A stretch of DNA of 64,000 bases from Candidatus Epulonipiscium sp. (GTDB lineage: Bacteria; Bacillota; Clostridia; Lachnospirales; Defluviitaleaceae): contig JAAYQR010000023.1 in assembly GCA_012519205.1 (NCBI GenBank), positions 1 through 64,000 of the forward strand, in the 5' to 3' direction. Shown here piece after piece: positions 1 through 8,325 of the stretch. Each line of letters starts with the position of its first letter. The first letter of the stretch is position 1. The translations under genes were made by a program, and so were the position numbers. The notes under the pieces are model-generated. The model saw only the letters and a list, made by a program, of their open reading frames with translations, was not told where the DNA came from and did no database searches.

Positions 1-28
1 CTGAGCCAGGATCAAACTCTCATGTTAA
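1..28 (-). rRNA. 16S ribosomal RNA, 5' end (partial)
   Basis: The first 20 bases are the exact reverse complement of the universal bacterial 27F primer site, so a 16S gene runs off the left edge on the minus strand. By analogy with E. coli numbering the mature 5' end lies about 8 nt upstream of that site, near position 27-28. Only the extreme 5' end is present, so nothing can be said about the rest of the operon. Confidence 0.95.
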
Positions 29-152
29 TATCCTTTGCAAGATGATGCTTGCGTTTTGAAATCTTTTATACAATTCTTTAAGAATTGATGGGTTTGGTTT
101 GTGCTGTTTAGTTTTCAAGGATCAATTCGCTATTTTGTTGACAGCGAAATCC

Positions 153-181
153 ATGATATCATATATTAAGCCACCTGTCAA
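153..181 (-). promoter_or_regulatory. rRNA operon promoter (sigma-A type)
   Basis: Minus-strand TTGACA (176-181) and TATCAT (153-158) are separated by exactly 17 nt. The element lies between the tRNA-Ser pair and the 16S gene, about 125 nt upstream of the mature 16S end. The leader that follows contains a CTTGAAAACTAAACAG-type stretch common in Firmicute rRNA leaders. The 16S gene therefore probably has its own promoter and need not rely on read-through from the tRNAs. Confidence 0.75.
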
Positions 182-219
182 TATATTTTTTAAAATATTT
201 TAAGGTTGATATCATAAAT

Positions 220-311
220 TGGCGGAGAAGGAGGGATTTGAACCCTCGCGCCGCTATTAACGGCCTACTCCCTTTCCAGGGGAGCCCCTTCAGCCGCTTG
301 GGTACTTCTCC
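220..311 (-). tRNA. tRNA-Ser (anticodon GGA)
   Basis: The minus strand gives a 92-nt class II tRNA with encoded CCA (220-222), discriminator G, a perfect GGAGAAG/CTTCTCC acceptor stem, a long variable arm and a GTTCAAATC T-loop. The anticodon stem CTCCC/GGGAG encloses CTGGAAA, giving anticodon GGA (reads UCC and UCU). It lies 14 nt downstream of the other serine tRNA. Confidence 0.95.
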
Positions 312-325
312 ATATCTAAATATAA

Positions 326-414
326 TGGCGGAGAAGGTGGGATTCGAACCCACGGCCCCTTGCGGAGTCACTGGTTTTCAAGACCAGCTCCTTAAACCAC
401 TCGGACACCTCTCC
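326..414 (-). tRNA. tRNA-Ser (anticodon TGA)
   Basis: The minus strand gives an 89-nt class II tRNA with encoded CCA, acceptor GGAGAGG/CTTCTCC (one G-U pair), a long variable arm and GTTCGAATC T-loop. The anticodon stem CTGGT/ACCAG encloses CTTGAAA, giving anticodon TGA (reads UCA and other UCN). It is the promoter-proximal member of a two-tRNA serine unit. Confidence 0.95.
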
Positions 415-447
415 ACTTATTTTACCGCTCTTTCGGAGCGCTAATAT

Positions 448-476
448 AAAGTAACATATCTTAATCCTTATGTCAA
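448..476 (-). promoter_or_regulatory. Probable promoter of the tRNA-Ser pair
   Basis: Minus-strand TTGACA (471-476) is followed 17 nt later by TACTTT (448-453), a good -35 with a weak -10. A small hairpin (CGCTC at 426-430 with GAGCG at 436-440) sits just before the first tRNA and would be in the leader. The position between ispD and the tRNAs fits, but the -10 match is modest. Confidence 0.5.
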
Positions 477-487
477 TATCTTTTTTG

Positions 488-1201
488 TTATTTTGTCGTA
501 AGAAAAAATTGTAATATTGATTCCCCAATTATCAAATCGCTTGCTGTAGTGATTTTAATGTTTTCGTATTTTCCTTCTATAATCTTTACTTTATTCCCTA
601 ATCTCTCTACTAATATACCATCATCTGTTCCTAAAAAAGTATCTTCCTTAGCCTTATTATGTGCTTTGGTTATTATGTCTTTTTTAAATCCTTGAGGGGT
701 TTGAATTGCCCATAATTTGTTTCTTTTAGGGGTGGCCTCTATATATCCATCCTCATCACTTACTTTAATTGTATCTTTTACTTTTACCCCTATGGCACAG
801 GCTCCATATTTTCTTGCTCCCTCTATGGATTTTTTAATTTCCTCTTCTGATACAAAAGGTCTTGCTCCATCATGAATTAAGATAATATCTGTTTCATTAG
901 AAATATTTTTCAACCCATTATATACGGATTCCTGTCTTTCTCTTCCTCCTACAACCAGCTTAATCTTTTTATTGAAGTCATATTGAAGAAGAATTACATC
1001 CTTGAAGTAATCCAAATCTTCTTTAGATATTACAACAATAATTTCATCTATTAATTTCGATTGATCAAATCTATCTATAGTATGAACAATAATAGGCTTA
1101 TTCCCTATCATTAGATATTGCTTGCTGATTTTTGTGCCCATTCTTTTCCCCTGACCTGCCGCCGGGATGATAACTGAAGTATATTCTCTATCTTTCCCCA
1201 T
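488..1201 (-). CDS. ispD: 2-C-methyl-D-erythritol 4-phosphate cytidylyltransferase
   Basis: 237 aa cytosolic enzyme of the non-mevalonate isoprenoid pathway; it joins CTP and MEP to give CDP-ME. The nucleotide-binding signature IIPAAGQGKRMG is near residue 10, followed by the QYL and HDGARPF motifs typical of IspD. I chose the ATG at 1199-1201, preceded by AAGGGGAG at good spacing. An in-frame ATG at 1258 would add 19 residues, but those would be encoded across a terminator-like hairpin and would overlap the upstream gene. It lies 37 nt downstream of the PIN-TRAM gene, the usual yacL-ispD neighbourhood of Firmicutes. Confidence 0.95.
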   Translation of the reverse strand: MGKDREYTSVIIPAAGQGKRMGTKISKQYLMIGNKPIIVHTIDRFDQSKLIDEIIVVISKEDLDYFKDVILLQYDFNKKIKLVVGGRERQESVYNGLKNISNETDIILIHDGARPFVSEEEIKKSIEGARKYGACAIGVKVKDTIKVSDEDGYIEATPKRNKLWAIQTPQGFKKDIITKAHNKAKEDTFLGTDDGILVERLGNKVKIIEGKYENIKITTASDLIIGESILQFFLTTK

Positions 1202-1222
1202 ATCTCTCCCCTTTATATCTTG

Positions 1223-1250
1223 AAAAAACCCCAGAGTGTTACTCCAGAGT
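1223..1250 (-). terminator. Terminator-like hairpin between PIN-TRAM gene and ispD
   Basis: On the minus strand ACTCTGGAGT and ACTCTGGGGT can form a 10-bp stem with three G-U pairs and an AAC loop, followed directly by six T residues. It overlaps the stop codon of the upstream gene and ends before the ispD start. It may be a partial terminator that lowers ispD expression. Confidence 0.5.
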
Positions 1251-2315
1251 TCTTTCATCCCTTGTTTTAGTAAAAATCATTCTTCCTGCTGCTGTCTGAA
1301 GAACACTTGTGACTAAAACCTTAACTGTTTCACCAGTATAACGCCTTCCACCCTCCACTACAATCATAGTCCCATCGTTAAGATATGCAATACCCTGTCC
1401 ATCTTCTTTTCCGTCTTTTATCACAGTTACCTCCATATCCTCCCCAGGAAGAACTACGGGCTTAACGGCATTAGCCAGCTCATTAATATTAAAAACAAAT
1501 ACACCTTGAAAATCTGCAACCTTATTTAGATTAAAATCATTTGTTACAATGATAGCATCCATTTGTTGAGCCATCTTCAGCAATTTACTATCAACTTCAT
1601 CAATATCTTTGTAATCTGCTTCTACAATCTCTACAGTAATTTTAAGCTGCTTTTGTATTTCATTTAGAATATCCAATCCCCTTCTACCCCTATTTCTTTT
1701 AAGGGCGTCTGAAGAGTCTGCAATATGACGAAGTTCTTCCAAAACAAAGGTAGGAATCAATATTTTGCCCTCAATAAGTCCTGTTTTCAAGATATCTAAA
1801 ATCCTTCCGTCTATAATCACACTAGTATCTAAAATTTTAGGTTTTGCAAACCCATGTTCATTGGTGGCGCAAAACTCAAACATCTTTATTTCTTCTTTTT
1901 TCCTTTGAACTATCGCATATCCTAGATATCCCAAAATGATATTAAGTCCTAATACAATCAGTGTACCTATAATACCATACTGAAGTACAGCAATCCCTAA
2001 TAAATTAGCTACAATTAGTCCTATAAAAATGCCCCCAATATTAACGACTATTTCTTTTAAGGGCATATTAATGAAAAGGTCTTCTAGTACTTTCAATCTT
2101 CTTAGTATTCTTTCAGTAACCATAGATGATATTGTAATATAAGAAAAAATAATTACTAATAAGGTAATTCCTAAAGGAAAAATAAACCCTAGTTTCTGAG
2201 GTACTTGTCCAAAAAAATGTATCGGTTCTAGATATGCAGTATATAAAAAATCAAATAATAAGTAAAATAGACTTCCTAATATTGCAGAAAAAATTATTCT
2301 TAGTATTTTTTTCAT
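1239..2315 (-). CDS. yacL: Membrane-anchored PIN-TRAM domain protein (YacL family)
   Basis: 358 aa. Four hydrophobic segments fill roughly residues 1-135. They are followed by a PIN nuclease-like domain starting at KILDTSVIIDGR, with acidic residues LDTS and TNDFNL typical of the metal site, and a C-terminal TRAM domain (about 290-350). The domain order is that of B. subtilis YacL. The biochemical role of this family is not established; an RNase activity is inferred from the PIN fold. The ATG at 2313-2315 has GAGGGGGTG upstream and is preferred to an in-frame ATG 9 codons earlier. tsaD lies 83 nt upstream. Confidence 0.85.
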   Translation of the reverse strand: MKKILRIIFSAILGSLFYLLFDFLYTAYLEPIHFFGQVPQKLGFIFPLGITLLVIIFSYITISSMVTERILRRLKVLEDLFINMPLKEIVVNIGGIFIGLIVANLLGIAVLQYGIIGTLIVLGLNIILGYLGYAIVQRKKEEIKMFEFCATNEHGFAKPKILDTSVIIDGRILDILKTGLIEGKILIPTFVLEELRHIADSSDALKRNRGRRGLDILNEIQKQLKITVEIVEADYKDIDEVDSKLLKMAQQMDAIIVTNDFNLNKVADFQGVFVFNINELANAVKPVVLPGEDMEVTVIKDGKEDGQGIAYLNDGTMIVVEGGRRYTGETVKVLVTSVLQTAAGRMIFTKTRDERTLE

Positions 2316-2398
2316 TTTTTCACCCCCTCTTAGTATAAACAAATATTTACCATTTTAAACAGAGCTTATTTTAAAGAGTTTTTTAAAGTATAATATTA

Positions 2399-3424
2399 TC
2401 ATTCTTCTAATTTTAAACCCGGTACAGCATTTAAGTCAAGTCCATGGCGAATTCCTTTTATATATTTAAAGTATGCCGCAGAACCTATCATTGCAGCATT
2501 ATCAGTACATAAAATATGGGATGGATATTGCAAAAATATGTTTTCTTTTCGACATACTTCATCCATGGCTTTTCTAAGGCCATTATTTGCAGAAACCCCT
2601 CCTGCTAATGCAATTTTATTTATCCCCTTTTCTTTTGAGGCTCTAACTGTTTTAGAAACCAAAACATCAATAACAGCCTGCTGGAAGCTAGCTGATATGT
2701 CCTTTTTGTTTATATCTTCCCCCATCATTTTGCAGCGATTTAAATGGTTTAATACGGAAGACTTTAATCCACTGAAGCTAAAGTCATAAGACCCCCCCTC
2801 TAGGTATGTCCTGGGAAAATCAATAGCACTGGGATTCCCTTCTTTTGCTAAACTATCAATTTTAGGTCCCCCGGGATAACCCAATCCGATTGCCCTTGCA
2901 ACCTTATCATAAGCCTCCCCTGCAGCATCATCCCTCGTTTTTCCTATTATCTCATACTCACCGTAATTTTTAACATAAACCAAATGAGTATGACCCCCTG
3001 ATACAATCAGGCATATAAATGGAGGTTCAAATTCTTTGTTTTCGATATAATTTGCGGATATATGGCCTTCTATATGATTTACTCCTATTAAAGGTTTTTT
3101 AACGGCAAAAGACATCGCTTTTGCTGCTGATAATCCTACTAACAATGCTCCTACCAATCCAGGACCATAAGTGACACCTATGGCATCTACACCATCCAAA
3201 GATATATGGGCCTGTTCTAAAGCCTCATGTACTACAGGATTAATCTTTTCCACATGTTTTCTAGAAGCAATTTCAGGTACTACCCCTCCATACTGCTTAT
3301 GAAGATTGATTTGCGATGAAATTACATTGGATAAAACTTCTCTGCCGTTTTTTACAATTGATGCTGCAGTTTCATCACATGAAGTTTCTACTGCTAATAT
3401 ATATATATCCTTTTTAACGTTCAT
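2399..3424 (-). CDS. tsaD: tRNA N6-adenosine threonylcarbamoyltransferase TsaD
   Basis: 341 aa, the usual TsaD length. It transfers the threonylcarbamoyl group to A37 of ANN-decoding tRNAs together with TsaB and TsaE, both encoded at 13.8-15.0 kb. The kinase-like ASKHA fold is shown by AVETSCDET at the N-terminus, the metal-binding HIEGH motif near residue 110 and [10 protein letters not shown] near 275. The start at 3422-3424 has AAGGAG 8 nt upstream; an upstream in-frame start would overlap the preceding gene. It is the last gene of a run that begins with the ECF sigma factor. Confidence 0.96.
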   Translation of the reverse strand: MNVKKDIYILAVETSCDETAASIVKNGREVLSNVISSQINLHKQYGGVVPEIASRKHVEKINPVVHEALEQAHISLDGVDAIGVTYGPGLVGALLVGLSAAKAMSFAVKKPLIGVNHIEGHISANYIENKEFEPPFICLIVSGGHTHLVYVKNYGEYEIIGKTRDDAAGEAYDKVARAIGLGYPGGPKIDSLAKEGNPSAIDFPRTYLEGGSYDFSFSGLKSSVLNHLNRCKMMGEDINKKDISASFQQAVIDVLVSKTVRASKEKGINKIALAGGVSANNGLRKAMDEVCRKENIFLQYPSHILCTDNAAMIGSAAYFKYIKGIRHGLDLNAVPGLKLEE

Positions 3425-3437
3425 TTCGCAGCTCCTT

Positions 3438-3977
3438 TTAAATGTCAAATTCATCTATTGTTTCCCAGCCTAGGATTTTCCATGTATCATTAACTTGCTT
3501 CCTTAGGTAATACTCTAGATAATTATCTGTTTCCCCATTTGTATATTGAATCACTCTAATCCTAGATATGTTTGGATTTTCATCCTTATATTGTGCTGGA
3601 GTCTGTTTAATATCGATAATTCTAAATCCTTTTTCTTTATAATCCTCTACAAATACCTTCACTTTTTCTTGTTGAAGTTCTAGGGGATTGATATTCAAAA
3701 GTTCTGAGTCAAATAAATTTCTCTGAATATTTATTAGGGTTTCAACCTCCTCTAGTTTTGCTTTCCCCCCATATAAATATGATATAATCCTATTATTCCT
3801 TATTATTAGTTCATCTGGATTCTCAAATTCCTTGTTTTCAGAAGCCAATTCTATAATTTTATCGAATTCATTTAGCTTCTTTTCTTTTGAAATACTGTTG
3901 TTTTTATTAATATTAATATAGTAATAGTATGCACCTATACATATAAAAATAGCAACTATTGCCAACGTCTTCCTCAT
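3438..3977 (-). CDS. Hypothetical membrane-anchored protein
   Basis: 179 aa, not recognised. A short basic N-terminus and one hydrophobic segment (residues 4-22) suggest a type II membrane anchor or uncleaved signal. The remainder is charged, rich in E, K, N and I, and should be extracytoplasmic. The C-terminal half (RVIQYTNGE... [11 protein letters not shown]) looks like a small mixed alpha/beta domain. It starts 4 nt after the bactofilin-like gene stop and ends 13 nt before tsaD, so it belongs to the same operon and may be part of the envelope module. Confidence 0.7.
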   Translation of the reverse strand: MRKTLAIVAIFICIGAYYYYININKNNSISKEKKLNEFDKIIELASENKEFENPDELIIRNNRIISYLYGGKAKLEEVETLINIQRNLFDSELLNINPLELQQEKVKVFVEDYKEKGFRIIDIKQTPAQYKDENPNISRIRVIQYTNGETDNYLEYYLRKQVNDTWKILGWETIDEFDI

Positions 3978-3981
3978 GTTT

Positions 3982-4998
3982 TCAACCTTTCCCCTTTACA
4001 CCTTTTGTTATTATATTATAAAGTTCCGATTGCCGGTATGAACTTGCTCTATATTTATTATCGTCTTTTGTAGAAATATAAGTAGCGTTAAGTAATTTAT
4101 TTATTAAGACTTGTGAAAGCATTCCCAAACTAATAAGCGGTATAAGAAACTTACTGCCAACCCACCCTAAAATAGGGGCATTCTTAATCAACTGGACCAA
4201 TGATAAACCTACCCAAAATTCTATATATATATCCTTTTTTCCTTTCTTAAAAATCATATCTAGAATCCAATCCCCAATCGTAACAGCTAAGGCTGCCTCT
4301 CCTAGGGATGAGAATATCCAAATAATTAACATTAGAAGAATGGCAAAAGGAAAACCCACTATGGATAGGGTAAATATCAAAATAAGCGCAATGCCCATTA
4401 AATATATTACTAATCCCCTATATAAAACCTCCTTACTTTGACGAACTAAAAAAAATCCCTCTAAGAGAACCGTTCCCCTAAACAGAGATAAGAACAATAA
4501 ACTTACTAACATCTGCAGAACAATTTTTATTAAGTTAAGTATAAACGGTGGAATATCATCTGTATAGTGAAGGAACAATGCCTTATTCCATTGTTTCTTA
4601 AAAATATTCAAGGTATTAAACATAGGCCCTACAAAACCCTTTATATTTGCATCTTGATGATATGCTGTTTTCGATGATATGGTTTTGATATCTCCTGTTA
4701 TAATGGCATTTTCTCTTATATATACTTCCGCCCCATATGCATAGATATTACCATGGACTTCTCCATCTATCTTTATTTTACCATTAACAATATATAAACT
4801 TCCAGTATGTTCGCCTCGTATATGCACATTAGAGAACAAAAGGAGGGATTCTCCTTTTGTTCTCTTCTGCTGCACAATTTGTTTCATGAACTGCAACCCC
4901 GAAAGTTGCTCCTCTTCATCATCTAAAACTGAACCATATACAATAGATGCGGTTATTAATAAAAATAGAATCCCATATAGAATTCGGAACTTCCTCAT
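3982..4998 (-). CDS. Bactofilin-like repeat protein with membrane domain
   Basis: 338 aa. A signal-like hydrophobic stretch covers residues 6-24. It is followed by a short beta-repeat region (about 50-120) with the alternating pattern VHIRGEHTGSLYIVNGKI ... GEVHGNIYAYGAEV seen in polymer-forming (bactofilin/DUF342-like) domains. From about residue 155 there are four or five transmembrane segments. The start overlaps the anti-sigma stop by 4 nt, so translation is coupled. I infer an envelope protein controlled by, or acting with, the sigma/anti-sigma pair. Confidence 0.75.
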   Translation of the reverse strand: MRKFRILYGILFLLITASIVYGSVLDDEEEQLSGLQFMKQIVQQKRTKGESLLLFSNVHIRGEHTGSLYIVNGKIKIDGEVHGNIYAYGAEVYIRENAIITGDIKTISSKTAYHQDANIKGFVGPMFNTLNIFKKQWNKALFLHYTDDIPPFILNLIKIVLQMLVSLLFLSLFRGTVLLEGFFLVRQSKEVLYRGLVIYLMGIALILIFTLSIVGFPFAILLMLIIWIFSSLGEAALAVTIGDWILDMIFKKGKKDIYIEFWVGLSLVQLIKNAPILGWVGSKFLIPLISLGMLSQVLINKLLNATYISTKDDNKYRASSYRQSELYNIITKGVKGKG

Positions 4999-5561
4999 AA
5001 TTCTACCTTTTTCCTTCGGTAAATATAGTATTGAATACCTAAAAGAACAGTTAAAATAGATATTACAACTACCCTTAATGATGAAATCAGCGGCTTACTA
5101 TAAATTAAAATGTCTCCTATCTCGTTTTTAATTTGATCAATGTAAGAAGATAAAACATAAGCCGTGGGTACTATAACTTTAGCCCAATGCCCTATATAAG
5201 GATTTTGTAGCATATATTCTAAAAAGGATTCTCTGTAAATAAACAATAATACCCCTATACCAAACATTAATGAGAATATTCCCCATACCATTGCTTTTAT
5301 GGTTTCTAATGATGTTGTTTTTTTAGGCCTATAGTCTATTTCTATATTTTTAATTTTTTCCATTACCCCTACTTCAAAGTCTACTGGAGCCTCTATTGCC
5401 TTATCATTTTCCATTCCCTCAATAACCCTTTGATAAATAAAAAATTCTTCTTTACAAGAACTACATCCCACAATATGAGAATTTAGGTCTTTAGCCTCTC
5501 CCTTAGTCAGGGTGCCATCCATATATTTCATTATTAAATGATCTACCTTATTACAATTCAT
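4995..5561 (-). CDS. Anti-sigma factor with zinc-finger (zf-HC2) domain
   Basis: 188 aa. The N-terminal HIVGCSSC (H-x3-C-x2-C) is the zinc-binding anti-sigma signature, near residues 28-35 of the protein. Two hydrophobic segments follow (about 85-110 and 155-180), so it is an integral membrane protein with the ZAS domain in the cytosol. I chose ATG at 5559-5561 with AGGAGG 9 nt upstream rather than the GTG at 5570, which directly abuts that site. The ribosome binding site lies inside the sigma gene, and the genes overlap by 11 nt, typical of stoichiometric sigma/anti-sigma pairs. Confidence 0.88.
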   Translation of the reverse strand: MNCNKVDHLIMKYMDGTLTKGEAKDLNSHIVGCSSCKEEFFIYQRVIEGMENDKAIEAPVDFEVGVMEKIKNIEIDYRPKKTTSLETIKAMVWGIFSLMFGIGVLLFIYRESFLEYMLQNPYIGHWAKVIVPTAYVLSSYIDQIKNEIGDILIYSKPLISSLRVVVISILTVLLGIQYYIYRRKKVEL

Positions 5562-6105
5562 ATGCTCCACCCTCCTTTGATTGAGTCAGATAATCCCTTA
5601 ACATTCTTCTTGCTCTAAATATACGATTTTTGACCTTAGATAAAGGTTCATTTATTACATCAGATATTTCTTGATAAGACAAACCCTGCTGATGAAATAA
5701 AATAATTGGTATTTTGTACATATCAGGTAGGGAATTTAATGCATTCATCACTTCATTTGATTTTTCTTGTCTTATATATCCGTCTTCCGGCCCCTCCTCT
5801 GTGGAAGGCTCATAAATCATATCATCTATACTGACTGCAGTATATTTTTGCTTTCTTCTAGAATCTATAACTAAATTAGTAGTAATTCTTATAATCCAAG
5901 TAGAAAATTTATAAGTAGGCTCATACTTATCGAGATTGCGATACACTTTAATAAATACATCCTGTGCCAAATCATTAGCTTCCTCTGAATCATTAGTCAT
6001 CCTGAGAATTATAGAATAAACTAAATTTTTATAGCGGGATACTAATTCTTCGAATATTTCTTTTTCACCTTGAAGGCAGCACTGAATAATTTCATAATCT
6101 TCCAT
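5551..6105 (-). CDS. ECF-type RNA polymerase sigma factor
   Basis: 184 aa with only sigma region 2 (ILRMTNDSEEANDLAQDVFIKVYRNL, in part) and region 4 (LSYQEISDVINEPLSKVKNRI), the layout of group 4 sigma factors of the SigW/RpoE type. It should be held inactive by the neighbouring zinc-finger anti-sigma protein until an envelope signal arrives. The chosen ATG at 6103-6105 follows GGTGAT; two in-frame ATGs upstream lack a convincing ribosome binding site. An extended -10 (TGGTATAAT, minus strand, -10 at 6197-6202) lies upstream. Regulon members are unknown; the downstream bactofilin-like gene is a likely one. Confidence 0.9.
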   Translation of the reverse strand: MEDYEIIQCCLQGEKEIFEELVSRYKNLVYSIILRMTNDSEEANDLAQDVFIKVYRNLDKYEPTYKFSTWIIRITTNLVIDSRRKQKYTAVSIDDMIYEPSTEEGPEDGYIRQEKSNEVMNALNSLPDMYKIPIILFHQQGLSYQEISDVINEPLSKVKNRIFRARRMLRDYLTQSKEGGAYEL

Positions 6106-6208
6106 ACCATCACCGCCCATAAACAAACATAATATTAATTCACATACAGTATTTTGTAATAATAAATACGAATTTTATTGGTTAATGTCTGAAATAATTA
6201 TACCATAG

Positions 6209-7147
6209 TCATTCGATTATTTCTTCACTAAATATCAGGTTCTTAACCATACCATCTTTGCCCAATCTTGTATTTGTAAAGATATTTAGTGCTATATCTA
6301 AGTATTCATATGGATTAGTTAGGGAAGGACTGTAATGAGTAAGCCATAACTCCTTTACATCCGCCTTATATGCTAATGTTGCAGCCTCAGAAAAAGTCAT
6401 ATGCTTATTTTTTTGTGCCTGAATTTTATCTTCTTCTGCCCCATACATTCCTTCACATATAAATAAATCTGCCTTGCAAATAGAGCCTATAAGATTTAAA
6501 ACTGGTCTGCTATCTGTGCAGTAAGCAATTTTAATACCTTTCCTCTTATCTCCTAAAACCAAATCCGGTGTATAGATATTATCATTTACTTCCACATTCT
6601 TTCCCTGTTGAAGGTTTTTCCAAAGATAGGCGGGAATATTTAATTTAGCCGCCTTTTCCGGAATAAATCTAGGACGTCTTTCCAACTCTACAACATAGGC
6701 AAAGCAAGTAACCGTATGCTTAACTGGAACAGCTTTTATAAAAAGTCCTTTCATAATCTCAATTCTAAACTCATTTTGTAAAATCTCTTTTTCCGATAAC
6801 TCTATATATTCTATTTCGAATGGTAATTCCTGTGCTATCACGGTTAATCCCTCTACAACTCTTTTAAGTCCCGTAGGACCAATAAGAGTAAGAGGCTTTT
6901 TTCTGCCTGAATTTCCAATAGTCAGGAGAAGCCCCGGTAATCCAGTAATATGATCCCCGTGATAATGGGTAAAACAAATAACATCGATTGTTTTAAATCC
7001 CCATCCTAACATTTTTAAACTTATTTGAGTTCCCTCACCACAATCTATTAAAATCTTTCTCCCATTATATCTAATAAGTAAGGCTGTAAGCCATCTATTT
7101 GGTAGGGGCATCATTCCTCCCGTGCCCAAAAGACAAACATCTAACAT
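6209..7147 (-). CDS. rnz: Ribonuclease Z
   Basis: 312 aa zinc-dependent beta-lactamase-fold endonuclease that trims the 3' end of precursor tRNAs. The metal motif FTHYHGDHITGLPG (HxHxDH) lies near residue 60, with further ligands in VKHTVTCFAY, CTDSR and LTHYSPS. Length and motifs match long ElaC-type bacterial RNase Z. The ATG at 7145-7147 has AAAGGAG about 8 nt upstream. It is transcribed toward the sigma operon but separated from it by about 100 nt. Confidence 0.95.
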   Translation of the reverse strand: MLDVCLLGTGGMMPLPNRWLTALLIRYNGRKILIDCGEGTQISLKMLGWGFKTIDVICFTHYHGDHITGLPGLLLTIGNSGRKKPLTLIGPTGLKRVVEGLTVIAQELPFEIEYIELSEKEILQNEFRIEIMKGLFIKAVPVKHTVTCFAYVVELERRPRFIPEKAAKLNIPAYLWKNLQQGKNVEVNDNIYTPDLVLGDKRKGIKIAYCTDSRPVLNLIGSICKADLFICEGMYGAEEDKIQAQKNKHMTFSEAATLAYKADVKELWLTHYSPSLTNPYEYLDIALNIFTNTRLGKDGMVKNLIFSEEIIE

Positions 7148-7297
7148 AAACTTTCTCCTTTTCACAAAGAATTAATATATAGTTTCTTTATAAATATTAT
7201 AACCATAAATAGCTCTTAATTAAAGGCTCCTATAGAATTATAGATTTTTAATGAAGTAATCCTATATTTATGGTTGCTGCCCTTAAAAGATTACCCC

Positions 7298-7326
7298 TTG
7301 CATCTTCTTGTTTTTTATGATATTAA
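7298..7326 (+). promoter_or_regulatory. Promoter of the zinc uptake operon
   Basis: TTGCAT (7298-7303) and TATTAA (7321-7326) are 17 nt apart. Transcription would start near 7333, just before the palindromic operator, so a bound repressor would block initiation. Confidence 0.55.
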
Positions 7327-7335
7327 ATAAGTAGT

Positions 7336-7360
7336 CTAAATGCAATGTGTTTGCATTTAG
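7336..7360. promoter_or_regulatory. Zur/Fur-like operator palindrome
   Basis: A perfect inverted repeat, CTAAATGCAA and TTGCATTTAG, is separated by TGTGT. Its position immediately after the predicted promoter of a zinc ABC importer, and the Fur-family gene facing the operon, make it the likely Zur site. The arms differ from the B. subtilis Zur box but share the TAAAT...ATTTA outer frame. Confidence 0.7.
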
Positions 7361-7390
7361 AAAATGATTTTTAACAAGGAGACTTTTATT

Positions 7391-8323
7391 ATGAAAAAAC
7401 TTCTGCCTATTATCATCTTAACTATTTTAACCTTATCTTTATATGGATGCTCAGCAAAAGATGCCCCTCCTAAAAATCAAACGGGAATCACAGTATATAC
7501 TAGCATATATCCACTATATGATTTTGCTTCAAAAATTGGTCAAGATAAAGTTCACATCTATCTTATGACCCCTCCTGGAGCCGAACCACATGATTGGGAA
7601 CCCTCTGCAAGACTCATGGCCCAAATGGAAAATGCAGATATCTTAATCTATAATGGTTTGGATATGGAACTCTGGATAGAAAAAGCTATCGCATCAATAA
7701 ATAATCCTAATTTAACCATTGTAAATGCATCAAATAATGCAAAGCTATTGAAATTAGTTAAAGACAATCATGAAGATGGACGCAACCCTGTTCACGGAAA
7801 TTATGACCCTCATATTTGGCTTAATCCCATTAATGCTATAGTTCAAGCTGAAAATATTAAAAATGCATTGGTTGAGGTAGATAGCGATCATAAGGACTTT
7901 TATGAAAATAACTTTGATGAACTGAAATCTCGTCTTGAGGACCTAGATGAAAGGTATAGCACTACGCTTTCACAACTTTCCAAAAAGGATATTGTAGTAT
8001 CTCACGCAGCCTTTGGGTATTTGGCAAATAGATACGGATTAAACCAGTACCCTATTTCCGGCTTATCTCCTCAGGCAGAACCTACGCCTTCGCAAATGGC
8101 TGCGCTTTCAGATTTTATCAAAGAAAATAATATTGAATATATCTTTTTCGAATCTTTATCAAATCCTAAATTGGCTAATGTTATTGCTAAGGAAACGGGG
8201 ACTAATATTTCTATTTTAAACCCTTTAGGGGGACTAACTCAAGAAGAAATTGATTTAGGAGAAGATTATTTTAGTATTATGGAAAAAAACCTAGTTTCTA
8301 TAAAAAATGCTTTAGGAGAATAA
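7391..8323 (+). CDS. znuA: Zinc ABC transporter, substrate-binding lipoprotein
   Basis: 310 aa cluster A-I (TroA/ZnuA) binding protein. A lipobox LYGC near residue 18 marks cleavage and lipid anchoring outside the membrane. Metal ligands expected for the family are visible: EPHDWEPSA, a mid-protein DPHIWLNP preceded by a short H/N-rich loop, VSHAAFGY and a C-terminal FFESLSNPK. The start is the ATG at 7391 with AAGGAG 9 nt upstream; an in-frame ATG at 7364 lacks a site and would spoil the signal peptide. First gene of znuACB. Manganese specificity cannot be excluded by sequence alone. Confidence 0.92.
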   Translation: MKKLLPIIILTILTLSLYGCSAKDAPPKNQTGITVYTSIYPLYDFASKIGQDKVHIYLMTPPGAEPHDWEPSARLMAQMENADILIYNGLDMELWIEKAIASINNPNLTIVNASNNAKLLKLVKDNHEDGRNPVHGNYDPHIWLNPINAIVQAENIKNALVEVDSDHKDFYENNFDELKSRLEDLDERYSTTLSQLSKKDIVVSHAAFGYLANRYGLNQYPISGLSPQAEPTPSQMAALSDFIKENNIEYIFFESLSNPKLANVIAKETGTNISILNPLGGLTQEEIDLGEDYFSIMEKNLVSIKNALGE

Positions 8324-8325
8324 AT

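Noticed and set aside
2338-2398. Possible promoter between tsaD and the PIN-TRAM gene
   Set aside because: The spacer is AT-rich, but I could not find a -35/-10 pair with acceptable spacing.
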